Positions 42,404 to 50,612 of a stretch of DNA of 64,000 nt are shown in pieces; position 1 is the stretch's first letter; every line of letters starts with the position of its first letter. Made by a program: the position numbers and the translations under genes. The notes below the pieces were generated by a model. That model was not told the DNA's origin. It saw only the letters and a program-made list of their open reading frames with translations, and searched no databases. Origin of the DNA: Streptomyces sclerotialus (GTDB lineage: Bacteria; Actinomycetota; Actinomycetes; Streptomycetales; Streptomycetaceae); contig JODX01000026.1 of assembly GCA_000719105.1 (NCBI GenBank), forward strand, positions 13,830 to 77,829, written 5' to 3'.

Positions 42404-43288
42404 ATGAAGAACAACCCCACTGACCTCCTGCCGGTCAGCGCACACGCGCTGTCCGCGGACCCACGGCTGCGCAGCGTGATACGGCAGTTCGGCAGCACCT
42501 ACGGCTACGACTACCTCGACGACGGGACGGTCGGACGGCTGCTGGCCGAGCACGAGGCGTCCCTGCGCAGGACGGCGAGCGGGGGATTGGTCTGGTCGGC
42601 CGGGATCGCGGGCACCGTCGGGATCGCCTGGCTGGTGTGGGCGGCGGCCGGCGGACCGGGGAACGTCGGGCTCGCCGTCGCACCCCCCGTCGTCCTGCTC
42701 GCCCTGGCGGTCGCGGCCTTCGTCCGGGTCCACCGTCAGGGCAGGCGGCAGCTGCGCCATCCCTTCCTCGAGGGCTACCGGCACGTCCTCGCGGCGGCGC
42801 TCGCGCACGGCGTGCCCGTGACGCTCGTCCCCGCCTGGCTGACCGGCCGTGGCGGTGGGGAGGTGGAGGCGGCCCCGCTGCCGTCGTACACCGCACCGCC
42901 CGGCGGCGCCCCCGCACGCCCGCGGTCCGCCCGCGGTGCCGCGACCGGGGCGTCGCTGCCGCCGAAGCCCGCGGCGGTCGCGGAGTACGAACGGATCGCC
43001 GAGCAGGGCGGCTGGCACGACGAGACGGGCTGGATCCTCGTCGGCGCAGGAGCCGTCGGCGTTGGCTACGCCGTGGTCCAGGACGTGCCCGCGGCGTTCG
43101 CAGCCGTGCTGCTCGTCGGCTTCGGCGTCTGGACGTGGGTGGCCGGGTACCGGCTGGGCAGGCGGCAGGGCGAGCTGGCTGCCGAGGCCCGGCGCTACCT
43201 GAGCCGGCTGACCGAGGCCCAGGCCGCCGGCGCGGTGGTGCCGGAGCTGTCCCCGTCACTCCGCAAGCTGCTGGACTCCCCCCTCTGA
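42404..43288 (+). CDS. Membrane protein closing module F, 294 residues
   Basis: ATG 42404 with GGAGG about ten bases upstream; the frame continues farther upstream but without a better start. Helices are near residues 65-85 and 89-107 (LAVAPPVVLLALAVAAFVRV), then a Pro/Ala-rich stretch, and two more near 205-225 and 227-245 (VPAAFAAVLLVGFGVWTWVA). The module position equals that of the 201- and 208-residue membrane proteins in modules G and C, but similarity to them is not obvious. A strong hairpin terminator follows. Confidence 0.7.
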   Translation: MKNNPTDLLPVSAHALSADPRLRSVIRQFGSTYGYDYLDDGTVGRLLAEHEASLRRTASGGLVWSAGIAGTVGIAWLVWAAAGGPGNVGLAVAPPVVLLALAVAAFVRVHRQGRRQLRHPFLEGYRHVLAAALAHGVPVTLVPAWLTGRGGGEVEAAPLPSYTAPPGGAPARPRSARGAATGASLPPKPAAVAEYERIAEQGGWHDETGWILVGAGAVGVGYAVVQDVPAAFAAVLLVGFGVWTWVAGYRLGRRQGELAAEARRYLSRLTEAQAAGAVVPELSPSLRKLLDSPL

Positions 43289-43314
43289 CGGGTGCTGAGG
43301 GCTGGACGAAGACG

Positions 43315-43360
43315 GAAACGGCGGTGGCGGTACCCGGCCGGGTACCGCCACCGCCGTTTC
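43315..43360. terminator. Bidirectional terminator, 21-bp perfect stem
   Basis: GAAACGGCGGTGGCGGTACCC (split: GAAACGGCGG then TGGCGGTACCC, 43315-43335) and its exact complement at 43340-43360, loop GGCC. It lies between convergent modules F and G. Confidence 0.88.
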
Positions 43361-43374
43361 CTGCGGACTGCCGC

Positions 43375-43980
43375 TCAGCCGACCCGCGCACCCGCCGCCC
43401 GGGCCCGCTCCCGCGCCTCGGGGCCGACGCCGCGCTTGCGGGCCGACATCCGGTCGTTGGCCGCTTCCGGCTGAACCAGGGGAGCCAGTCGGCGTGGCCC
43501 CGGCGTGGCGACCACACCCAGGAACCTCGGGTCCCCTGCGAACCACACTTCGTCGACCGAGCCCGCCTTCACGGCGCGGACCCAGAACGTGCAGCGGCCG
43601 CCGAGCCAATCGCCGGCCATGAGGGAGACCTGTTTCTCCGGCCGCTCAGGGTCCTGGAACGTGAACCGCGTGCTGCCGTTCTTGGCGATCCGAGCCGCGC
43701 CCCGCACCGGCTGCCACGGGTACACCCGCAGGATCCGGCGCAACCGCCGGACACTCAGCAGCTGTCCCAGCGCGGTCATCCACACGTAGAGGAGCACCAG
43801 GAAGAGCGGGAACGTCACCCACAGCCACATCGGGGTGAGGAACACGACGTTGACGTACAGCCAGCCGACGAGAAGCCCGATCGAGAAGAGGAAGAAGCCG
43901 AGCCGGAACAGTACCGTACGACGACAGCCCCACCGGGTCGCGGGATCTTCCCAGGCCGTTTTGGTCATGGGGACGCTCAT
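43375..43980 (-). CDS. Two-span membrane protein of the RxLRxYP family, module G
   Basis: A 201-residue protein; ATG 43980 with GAGGAG 11 bases upstream (an inner ATG at 43968 is possible). Two helices are near residues 25-45 and 50-75, followed by RRILRVYPWQPV and a cytoplasmic domain with VDEVWFAGDPRFLGVVATPG. The same two motifs are in the proteins at 11676-12302 and 52159-52749. It is the last gene of module G, as the paralogue is in module C. Confidence 0.78.
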   Translation of the reverse strand: MSVPMTKTAWEDPATRWGCRRTVLFRLGFFLFSIGLLVGWLYVNVVFLTPMWLWVTFPLFLVLLYVWMTALGQLLSVRRLRRILRVYPWQPVRGAARIAKNGSTRFTFQDPERPEKQVSLMAGDWLGGRCTFWVRAVKAGSVDEVWFAGDPRFLGVVATPGPRRLAPLVQPEAANDRMSARKRGVGPEARERARAAGARVG

Positions 43981-44004
43981 CAGTGTGTCCACTCCTCGTC
44001 AGGA

Positions 44005-44724
44005 TCAGCCGAAGACCGCACGTACCGATGCGGCGACCTCGGACTCAGGGATCTCTTCCCTGATGTCGTCCGGCAGCGGGTTGTCGAAGCTCACCGTCTG
44101 CGCGATGGCCCGATGGATGTCACGGTAGTGCTCACGGGCCTCGACCGCGGTGGTGGTGAGCGTCAGCACCGCGAGCTTCCGTCCGTCCGGATACGGGAGG
44201 TAGGCCGTGATCTCGTACATCGAGTGCCGGCCGGGGTCGGCCGCCGCCGGCAACTCCACCACTGCCTCGACGAAGGCGGCAGGACCGCAGGGCATGTCCG
44301 CGACCGCCACGGGTGCCGCGTTCCGCCGCTTCGTCGCCGCCTGCACCGCCGCCAGCTTGGGCGGGGAGAACGGCACTTCCGTGCGTGTGACGGTGAGGAA
44401 GGACTCGAGCACTCTGCCGTCCTCCGCATGGTGCGTACCGACGGAGACGTGTACGACGCCTTCCTTGAGCATCAGCAGGGCGACCTCGCGTGCGGATGCC
44501 AGCCGGGTCAGGAAGTCATCCCTGCTCTCCGTGGGCACCAGCGAGAGGATCGCGTCGACGGCCTCGACGGCCCGCTGCCCTTCCTCCGAGTCGGGACGGG
44601 GGAAGAGATCGCCGAGGGAGATCTCGGAGAAGCCGGGCGGAATGGCGAACCACAGGTCGCAGCCGCTCTCCAGCGCCGAGTCGTCGATGACGTACGCGTA
44701 GTCGGTCTCGTCTGTCCGGGTCAT
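44005..44724 (-). CDS. Module G third gene, -AVFG tail
   Basis: A 239-residue soluble protein. ATG 44724 overlaps the preceding stop by one base; GTG 44727 is equally possible. The sequence (CDLWFAIPPGFSEISLGDLF, HVSVGTHHAEDGRVLESFLT, MYEITAYLPYPDGRKLAVLT) parallels the 235-residue protein of module C and the first domain of the 378-residue protein of module F. All three end in FG, here VRAVFG. No catalytic motif is visible. Confidence 0.75.
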   Translation of the reverse strand: MTRTDETDYAYVIDDSALESGCDLWFAIPPGFSEISLGDLFPRPDSEEGQRAVEAVDAILSLVPTESRDDFLTRLASAREVALLMLKEGVVHVSVGTHHAEDGRVLESFLTVTRTEVPFSPPKLAAVQAATKRRNAAPVAVADMPCGPAAFVEAVVELPAAADPGRHSMYEITAYLPYPDGRKLAVLTLTTTAVEAREHYRDIHRAIAQTVSFDNPLPDDIREEIPESEVAASVRAVFG

Positions 44725-46028
44725 CACTTCAGCACCTTGAGGATTCTCAGAGTCTCGATGACGGTGGAGCTGTGGGCGATGCCGTCGAACGTGGCGGCCC
44801 GGCCGGCGTCCATGCCGGTCGCGGTCTTCTCGGCGGTGGGATCCTTGATGTCCTCCCAGGCGTTCTTGGCCACGCCGTAGGTGCCGGTGAGGACGCCCGC
44901 ACCGGCCACGCTCCTGTCCAGGACATTCCCGTAGAGGGTGGGGTTGGACGTTCCCTTCACCAACCAGGTCGACAACGGGCTGGGGCCACCCGTGGAGAGA
45001 CGCTGGGCGGCCAGCCAGGTCTTGCCCCCCGCACTGCTCAGCATCTGTCCCAGCGAGAGCACCTCGCCGCTCGCGCTCGCCGTGCGTGCGGCACCGTTGA
45101 TGCCGCGCGCCACGGCGCCGGCACCCGGGACCATGCCGAGAGCGTCACCGGCCAGTCCTACCGAGTTGCTCCAGAAATCGGCGTCGAACTCCCCCTTCGT
45201 GAAACCGTCCTTCAGCGAGGCCCGGACTTTTGGATCCGAGAGCCGGCTGATCATCGTCGCCGCACTCGCCGCCGCCGCGACCAGCAGCAGGATCGGTCCC
45301 ACCGGCACGGCGAAGAACAGTGCCGCGAGGCCGGCGATCGCCGCGATCGCGCCGAGGATGTCGGTGAGGTTGTCGCCCACCCAGTCCATGGCCTTCTCGA
45401 ACCACCCCGGCTCCTCCGGCGCCAGCTTGTCCGTGGAGTCCCGCAAGGTGCGCGCCTTGCCCCGGGCGTCGGTGGCGTGGTCCTCCTCCAGCTCCTGCGC
45501 ACGCTTGATGATGTCGTTGTACGCGTTCTTGGCCTCGGTCACCGCCTCCCGCGCCTTGGTGAGCTCGTCGGTGGCCTTGTCCAGCCGGGCCTGGGCGTTC
45601 TTCAGCGCTGCGTCGTCGGTGAACGACTGGCCCGCGAGCTTGAGGTCGGGGTGGGCGGAGGCCGTCTTCTCGGTGCCCTCCGCCGTCTCGATCTTCGTCT
45701 TGGCGGCCTTGGCCTGGCCGTCGAGGGTCCTGGCCCGGTCCTGGTAGCCGTCCAGGGCCTTCTGCCACTCGCCCAGCGCGGTGGCGGCCCTGGTGATGGA
45801 GGTGTGGGCGTTCTTCAGGTTCGTCGGCAGGGCACCGTCGAGCTGCTCACGGAAGGCGACCGCCGCGTCGCCCTCCCAGGAGCTCCCCGACCGCAGGTTC
45901 TCGATCATCCGGTGCGCGTCGGAGATGGTCTGTGCGGACTTCTGGAGCTTCGCCGTCAGGGCCGAGACGACCGGGACACTGCCCGGTACCGGGTTGAAGC
46001 CCAGGTTCGGGTACGGGTTCGCCGTCAC
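44724..46028 (-). CDS. WXG-headed helical/hydrophobic protein, module G
   Basis: A 434-residue protein whose GTG overlaps the WXG100 stop (GTGA). The start NPYPNLGFNPVPG is nearly that of the 422-residue protein at 9609 (NPYQNLGWNPVPG), and the WXG turn GSSWEGDAAVAFREQLDG, the coiled coil (about 90-200) and the hydrophobic region at about 225-275 (ILGAIAAIAGLAALFFAVPV) also correspond. The C-terminus (TSTVIETLRILKVLK type) differs. Expected to be exported or inserted by the type VII machine next door. Confidence 0.82.
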   Translation of the reverse strand: MTANPYPNLGFNPVPGSVPVVSALTAKLQKSAQTISDAHRMIENLRSGSSWEGDAAVAFREQLDGALPTNLKNAHTSITRAATALGEWQKALDGYQDRARTLDGQAKAAKTKIETAEGTEKTASAHPDLKLAGQSFTDDAALKNAQARLDKATDELTKAREAVTEAKNAYNDIIKRAQELEEDHATDARGKARTLRDSTDKLAPEEPGWFEKAMDWVGDNLTDILGAIAAIAGLAALFFAVPVGPILLLVAAAASAATMISRLSDPKVRASLKDGFTKGEFDADFWSNSVGLAGDALGMVPGAGAVARGINGAARTASASGEVLSLGQMLSSAGGKTWLAAQRLSTGGPSPLSTWLVKGTSNPTLYGNVLDRSVAGAGVLTGTYGVAKNAWEDIKDPTAEKTATGMDAGRAATFDGIAHSSTVIETLRILKVLK

Positions 46029-46336
46029 TTCCCGCCCCCCTGCGCCGCGGCCTTGGCGAAGCCTTCCTCGAGTGCCTTCTCGACCTCTTCGTAGTTCGCC
46101 TGGCTCTGGTTCACGCCTTCGGCGAACTTGCCGGTCATCTCCGCGATCTGCTCGGAGCCGTACTTCCAGTGTTCGTGGAACTCGGCACAGGCCGCGTCCA
46201 GCTCCTTGGTGCCGATGTCCGCCGCGGCCACGTCCTGCATCAGCTTGCGGACGTTGTCGAGCTCCGCCTTCGCGTCCTCCAGGGTCTTCCTGAACCGGCC
46301 CAGCTCTTCGGTGTCGGTCTTGAAGTAGTCGGTCAT
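46025..46336 (-). CDS. WXG100 family protein, module G
   Basis: A 103-residue protein; GGGGAGGA three bases before ATG 46336. Two helices with the turn EHWKYGSEQ at about residues 56-64, YEEVE near the C-terminus as the YxxxD/E signal, and a Gly-rich end. Nearly the same turn and signal are in the 110-residue protein at 9276. It is the WXG100 gene closest to EccC and therefore the best candidate for the main ESAT-6-like substrate in this window. Separated from EccC by a terminator. Confidence 0.9.
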   Translation of the reverse strand: MTDYFKTDTEELGRFRKTLEDAKAELDNVRKLMQDVAAADIGTKELDAACAEFHEHWKYGSEQIAEMTGKFAEGVNQSQANYEEVEKALEEGFAKAAAQGGGK

Positions 46337-46357
46337 GCGTCCTCCCCGTTCCGTGCA

Positions 46358-46397
46358 AAAAACACAGGGGGTGGACCGTAGGTCCGGCCCACCCCCA
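46358..46397 (-). terminator. Rho-independent terminator with T-run after eccC
   Basis: On the minus strand, GGGGGT and GGACC pair with GGTCC and ACCCCC (five-base bulge, three-base loop), followed by TGTGTTTTTTGC. A hairpin followed by six T is the canonical form and is rare in such G+C-rich genomes. It lies 14 bases after the eccC stop and separates eccC from module G. Confidence 0.72.
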
Positions 46398-46410
46398 GAC
46401 CGGATGAGCC

Positions 46411-49400
46411 TCAGCTCTCCGGCAGATATCCCGTCTGGACCAGCTGACCACTGGTCCGGCGCGAGATGTACTGGCCACGGCCCTGCGGCAGCGGAGTGGC
46501 CTTGAGGTTGTTGAACACCGGGCCCTCCGACGGGTCACCGGAGAGCACGATGCCCTGCGCGCCCAGCTCCTTGATGCGGGTGAGCACCGGCTCGAAGGAC
46601 GACCGCGACGCACCGGAGGTGGTGCGGGCCAGGATGATGCGCAGGCCCAGGTCGCGGGCGAACGGCAGGTACTCCATGAGGACCGACATCGGGTTGCCCA
46701 TCGACGTGGCGACCAGGTCGTAGTCGTCGATGAAGATGAACGCGTCGGGCTCGGAGTACCAGCTCCGGTTGCGCAGCTGCTCCGGGGTGACGTCCGGGCC
46801 GGGCATACGGCGGCTCATCGAGCCGGCCAGCGACTCCAGGACCTCCTGGAGCTGCGGACCCGAGGCGCAGTACTTGTACATGTGGCTCTCGGGGACCTGG
46901 CCGAGCAGCGCGCGCCGGAAGTCGGACACCACGAACAGCGCCTTGCCGGGCTCGTACCGCTCCGAGACCTGCTTGGCGATGAACCGCAGCAGCGAGGACT
47001 TGCCGGACTCGCTCTCGCCGTAGATGACGAACAGCGGGTCGGTCTCGAAGTCCACGAAGACCGGCGAGAGGGTGAGCTCGTCGACGCCGATCGCGATGCC
47101 GCGGCTCGCGAAGTCGCCGCCCGAGGGCAGCTCGGAGGCGGGCAGCATCGTCGGCAGCATCCGCACCTTCGGCGCCGTCGGGCCCTGCCAGGCGCCGTTG
47201 ACGCTGCTGACCAGGTTCGCCATGCCGTCGGCGAGGTCGTCCACCGTCGTCGACCCGTCGAGGCGGGGCGTGGCGGCGAGGTAGTCCAGCTTGTCCGGGG
47301 ACAGACCGCGGCCGGGCTTGCCCATCGGCACGTTCTCGGCCCGCTTGCGGTCGAACTCCGACTCCATCGCGTCACCGAGGCGCAGCTCGAGCCGGCTGAG
47401 GATCTGGTCGCGCAGCGCCGGCCGCATCTCGGTGTACCGGGTCGCCGTGACGATCAGGTGGATGCCGAAACCGAGACCGCGGGTCGCGATGTCCGCGATC
47501 ACCGGGTCGAGCATCTCGTAGTCGTTCTTGAACGTCGCCCAGCCGTCGATGATCAGGAAGACGTCGCCCCACTGCTGGTCGGGGTAGTGGCCCTGTGCCC
47601 GGCGGGTGCGGAACGTGGACATGGAGTCGACGCCCTTGGCGCGGAAGAACTCCTCACGGGCGTTGAGGATGCCGTGCACCTCCGCCACCGTACGCCGGAC
47701 CTTCTCCTGGTCCAGCCGGGAGGCCACACCGCCCACGTGCGCGAGGTTCTCCAGGGCGAGCATGCCGCCGCCACCGAAGTCGAGCGCGTAGAACTGCACC
47801 TCGGCGGGCGTGTGCGTGAGCGCGAACGACGCGATCATCGTGCGCACGAGCGTCGACTTGCCGGACTGCGGACCGCCCACGATCAGCGTGTGACCGGCGG
47901 AGCCCGACACGTCCACGTACATCACGTCGCGGCGCTGCTCGAAGGGCTTGTCGACCAGGCCGACCGGGACGGCGAGCTTGCCCTGGGCCTGGTAGCCCTC
48001 CGCGTGCAGACCGCGCTCCGCGCTGATGGCGAGCGCGGGCAGCACCTGGTCGAGGCTGAACGGCTCGTCCAGTGGGGGCAGCCACACCTGGTGGGCGGAC
48101 GGGCCCTGGCCCTCCAGACGGCCGACGATGACGTCCAGCACGGTGTCGGCGAGTGCGTCGTCGACCTGGTCCGGACGGGTCTCCGGCTCCGGCTCGGCCA
48201 GTATCCGCACGGGCACCGGCGCGGCGGTGAACAGCACCGGCGAGCGGTCGATCCGGCCGCCGCCCTGCACCACCGGCCCGTTCGGCCGGTAGGTGCCCGA
48301 CACGTACGCGGCCTTGAACTGCACCATCGACTCGGTGCCGTACTTCAGGATGCCCGCGCCGGGGACGTTCGGCAGGTGGTAGGCGTCGGGCACACCGATC
48401 GCCGTACGGGACTCCGCCGCCGAGAAGGTCCGCAGACCGATGCGGTAGGAGAGGAACGTGTCGAGACCGCGCAGCTTGCCCTCCTCCAGGCGCTGCGAGG
48501 CGAGCAGCATGTGCACACCCAGCGAACGGCCGATGCGGCCGATCTGGATGAACATCTCGATGAAGTCGGGCTTGGCGGCCAGGAGTTCGCTGAACTCGTC
48601 GATGATCAGGACGAGCGACGGCAGCGGGTCCAGCGGGGCGCCCGCGGCGCGTGCCTTCTCGTAGTCGGTGATGTTGGCGTAGTTGCCGGCCTGCCGCAGC
48701 AGTTCCTGGCGGCGGGTCAGCTCACCGGTGATGGAGTCGCGCATACGGTCCACGAGCGTCAGCTCGTCGGCCAGGTTGGTGATCACCGCGGAGACGTGCG
48801 GCATGCTGCCCATGCCGGTGAAGGTCGCGCCGCCCTTGAAGTCCGCGAGGACGAAGTTGAGCGTCTCGGACGAGTGGGTGACCGCCAGACCCAGCACCAG
48901 GGTGCGCAGCAGCTCCGACTTACCGGAACCGGTGGCGCCGACACACAGGCCGTGCGGGCCCATGCCCTCCTGCGAGGCCTCCTTGATGTCCAGCATGACC
49001 GGCTCGCCGCTCTCGCCGAGACCGATCGGGACGCGCAGCCGCTCGTGCAGCGTGCGCGGCCGCCAGGTGCGCGAGACGTCCACGCTCCCCGCGTCGCCGA
49101 TCTGCATGAGGTCGGTGAAGTCCAGGTTCGCCAGCAGCGGTTCGTCCGCGTCGGCGGCGCCCAGCCTGAGCGGCGCCAGCTGACGGGCCAGCGACTCCGC
49201 CTGCGCCTGCGACAGCACATCGGGAGTGCCGGTGAACACACCCGTACCGGCCTCCAGCTCCAGGGCGTCGGGGTACACCCGCAGCGTCAGGGAACCGCGC
49301 GGCTCGTCCAGTTCACCGGGCACCACCTCGAGGATGGTCACGCCCTGGAGGCCCTCCGCCGAGGCGAGGACCGAGTCCGCCGGAACACCGCCGCCGTCCA

Positions 49401-50349
49401 GCACGACGACCACGTGCGGCTGGTCCAGCACCGGCTGGCCGTCCCGGCTCCACCGGGGCCGGCCCTCCAGCTGCTGGGCGATCATCTCCTCGAGCTCGCC
49501 GAGGTCGAAGCAGATCAGCCGGCGCGTACCGGCACCGTCGGACTCCTTGTGCTGCATGTGCGGCAGCCACTTGGTCCACTCCCACTCCACCGCCGCACCC
49601 GGCGCGGCCACGACCGCGATCACCAGGTCCTCGGGTGAGTGCAGCGACGCCAGTTGACCGACCATCGACCGGGTCTGGCCGTAGACCGTCTCCGAGTCGC
49701 CGGAGACCGTCACGTGGTAGAAGGAGCGCAGCCCGACCGCCAGCGGCAGTTCGTTGACCGTGCCGTAGCCGGCGATGAACTGCTGCATCGCGTGGGCCGT
49801 CAGCGGCTCCAGCTCGTCCACCGGCGCGGTCTCGGGCGCGACCAGCGCCGTCGACAGCTGCTGCGGGCCCAGACCGATCCGCACCTGGACGAAGTCCGGG
49901 TCCGTGGAGCGCCGTTCCCACAGCCGCGATCCCTCGGCGACCAGCGCCCAGAGCTGCTCCGGCGCCGGGTGCAGGTAGTGCTGGGCGTCGCGCTGCTTGT
50001 GCGCGGTGCGCCGTACCTCGCGCCGCTTCTGCGCCAGGTACTTGAGGTAGTCGCGACGGGCCTCGGCCATCTGGCCGGACGAACCCTTGCGGGCCCGCAC
50101 GATCTGGGCGACCACCATGACGAGCGTGGACGCCATCATGAGCACGCCCATGATCTTCATGAAGCCCTGCGCGCCCGGCATGAAGAAGAAAGCAGCCGAC
50201 GAACCCATGCCGAGCATCGGCAGCAGGTTCATCAGCAGGCTGTCGTCCTCGTTGCGAGGGATTTCTGGCGGTGACTCGAGCTTGACCTCCTCACTCGGCA
50301 CCTCCGGCGGGTAAACCCGCGGCGGGCGCTTGACGATGACGACGCTCAC
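46411..50349 (-). CDS. eccC: Type VII secretion ATPase EccC
   Basis: A 1312-residue FtsK/SpoIIIE-family protein, full length and unsplit. Two membrane helices lie at about residues 37-85 (FFFMPGAQGFMKIMGVLMMA), then three P-loop domains: Walker A GATGSGKS near 471 with Walker B LVLIIDEFSELL, GGPQSGKS near 824 with VFLIIDGW, and GESESGKS near 1110 with AFIFIDDYDL. EccC recognises substrate signals and powers export across the membrane. GTG 50349 has AAGGA 11 bases upstream. It is divergent from EccD across 263 bases. No defect seen in the Walker motifs. Confidence 0.97.
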   Translation of the reverse strand: MSVVIVKRPPRVYPPEVPSEEVKLESPPEIPRNEDDSLLMNLLPMLGMGSSAAFFFMPGAQGFMKIMGVLMMASTLVMVVAQIVRARKGSSGQMAEARRDYLKYLAQKRREVRRTAHKQRDAQHYLHPAPEQLWALVAEGSRLWERRSTDPDFVQVRIGLGPQQLSTALVAPETAPVDELEPLTAHAMQQFIAGYGTVNELPLAVGLRSFYHVTVSGDSETVYGQTRSMVGQLASLHSPEDLVIAVVAAPGAAVEWEWTKWLPHMQHKESDGAGTRRLICFDLGELEEMIAQQLEGRPRWSRDGQPVLDQPHVVVVLDGGGVPADSVLASAEGLQGVTILEVVPGELDEPRGSLTLRVYPDALELEAGTGVFTGTPDVLSQAQAESLARQLAPLRLGAADADEPLLANLDFTDLMQIGDAGSVDVSRTWRPRTLHERLRVPIGLGESGEPVMLDIKEASQEGMGPHGLCVGATGSGKSELLRTLVLGLAVTHSSETLNFVLADFKGGATFTGMGSMPHVSAVITNLADELTLVDRMRDSITGELTRRQELLRQAGNYANITDYEKARAAGAPLDPLPSLVLIIDEFSELLAAKPDFIEMFIQIGRIGRSLGVHMLLASQRLEEGKLRGLDTFLSYRIGLRTFSAAESRTAIGVPDAYHLPNVPGAGILKYGTESMVQFKAAYVSGTYRPNGPVVQGGGRIDRSPVLFTAAPVPVRILAEPEPETRPDQVDDALADTVLDVIVGRLEGQGPSAHQVWLPPLDEPFSLDQVLPALAISAERGLHAEGYQAQGKLAVPVGLVDKPFEQRRDVMYVDVSGSAGHTLIVGGPQSGKSTLVRTMIASFALTHTPAEVQFYALDFGGGGMLALENLAHVGGVASRLDQEKVRRTVAEVHGILNAREEFFRAKGVDSMSTFRTRRAQGHYPDQQWGDVFLIIDGWATFKNDYEMLDPVIADIATRGLGFGIHLIVTATRYTEMRPALRDQILSRLELRLGDAMESEFDRKRAENVPMGKPGRGLSPDKLDYLAATPRLDGSTTVDDLADGMANLVSSVNGAWQGPTAPKVRMLPTMLPASELPSGGDFASRGIAIGVDELTLSPVFVDFETDPLFVIYGESESGKSSLLRFIAKQVSERYEPGKALFVVSDFRRALLGQVPESHMYKYCASGPQLQEVLESLAGSMSRRMPGPDVTPEQLRNRSWYSEPDAFIFIDDYDLVATSMGNPMSVLMEYLPFARDLGLRIILARTTSGASRSSFEPVLTRIKELGAQGIVLSGDPSEGPVFNNLKATPLPQGRGQYISRRTSGQLVQTGYLPES

Positions 50350-50612
50350 CGATGCACCAGTCCTTCACGCAATCGCAATCCTGAACCGCCCCCGTGGCGA
50401 CGGCCCCCGTACGCACGTCCACTCGCCGGGCTCTTCACCGGGCCTATGAGTCGGGCGTTGATCCTACTGTTCTACGGGGTCTTTGAGACGGGAGGGGATG
50501 AGGAGATGACGAGAGGGGACGGTAGGGTGACGGCCCTGAAGAAGCGCGGGACGGGGATCGCCCCGGCAAACCGCGTCCGAGCACCAAGCACTGGACGAGG
50601 GGGAACCGTCAG
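50350..50612. promoter_or_regulatory. Divergent promoter region eccC/eccD
   Basis: A 263-base gap between the two core secretion genes that must drive both. A less G+C-rich stretch near 50455-50490 (GTTGATCCTACTGTTCTACG) is the likeliest promoter site; no firm -35/-10 assignment. Confidence 0.4.

Noticed and set aside
46882..49638. 918-codon open frame opposite eccC
   Set aside because: It is the complement of a well-supported conserved gene; long antisense frames are normal at this G+C content, and the translation is low-complexity Arg/Leu/Val/Asp sequence without family features.
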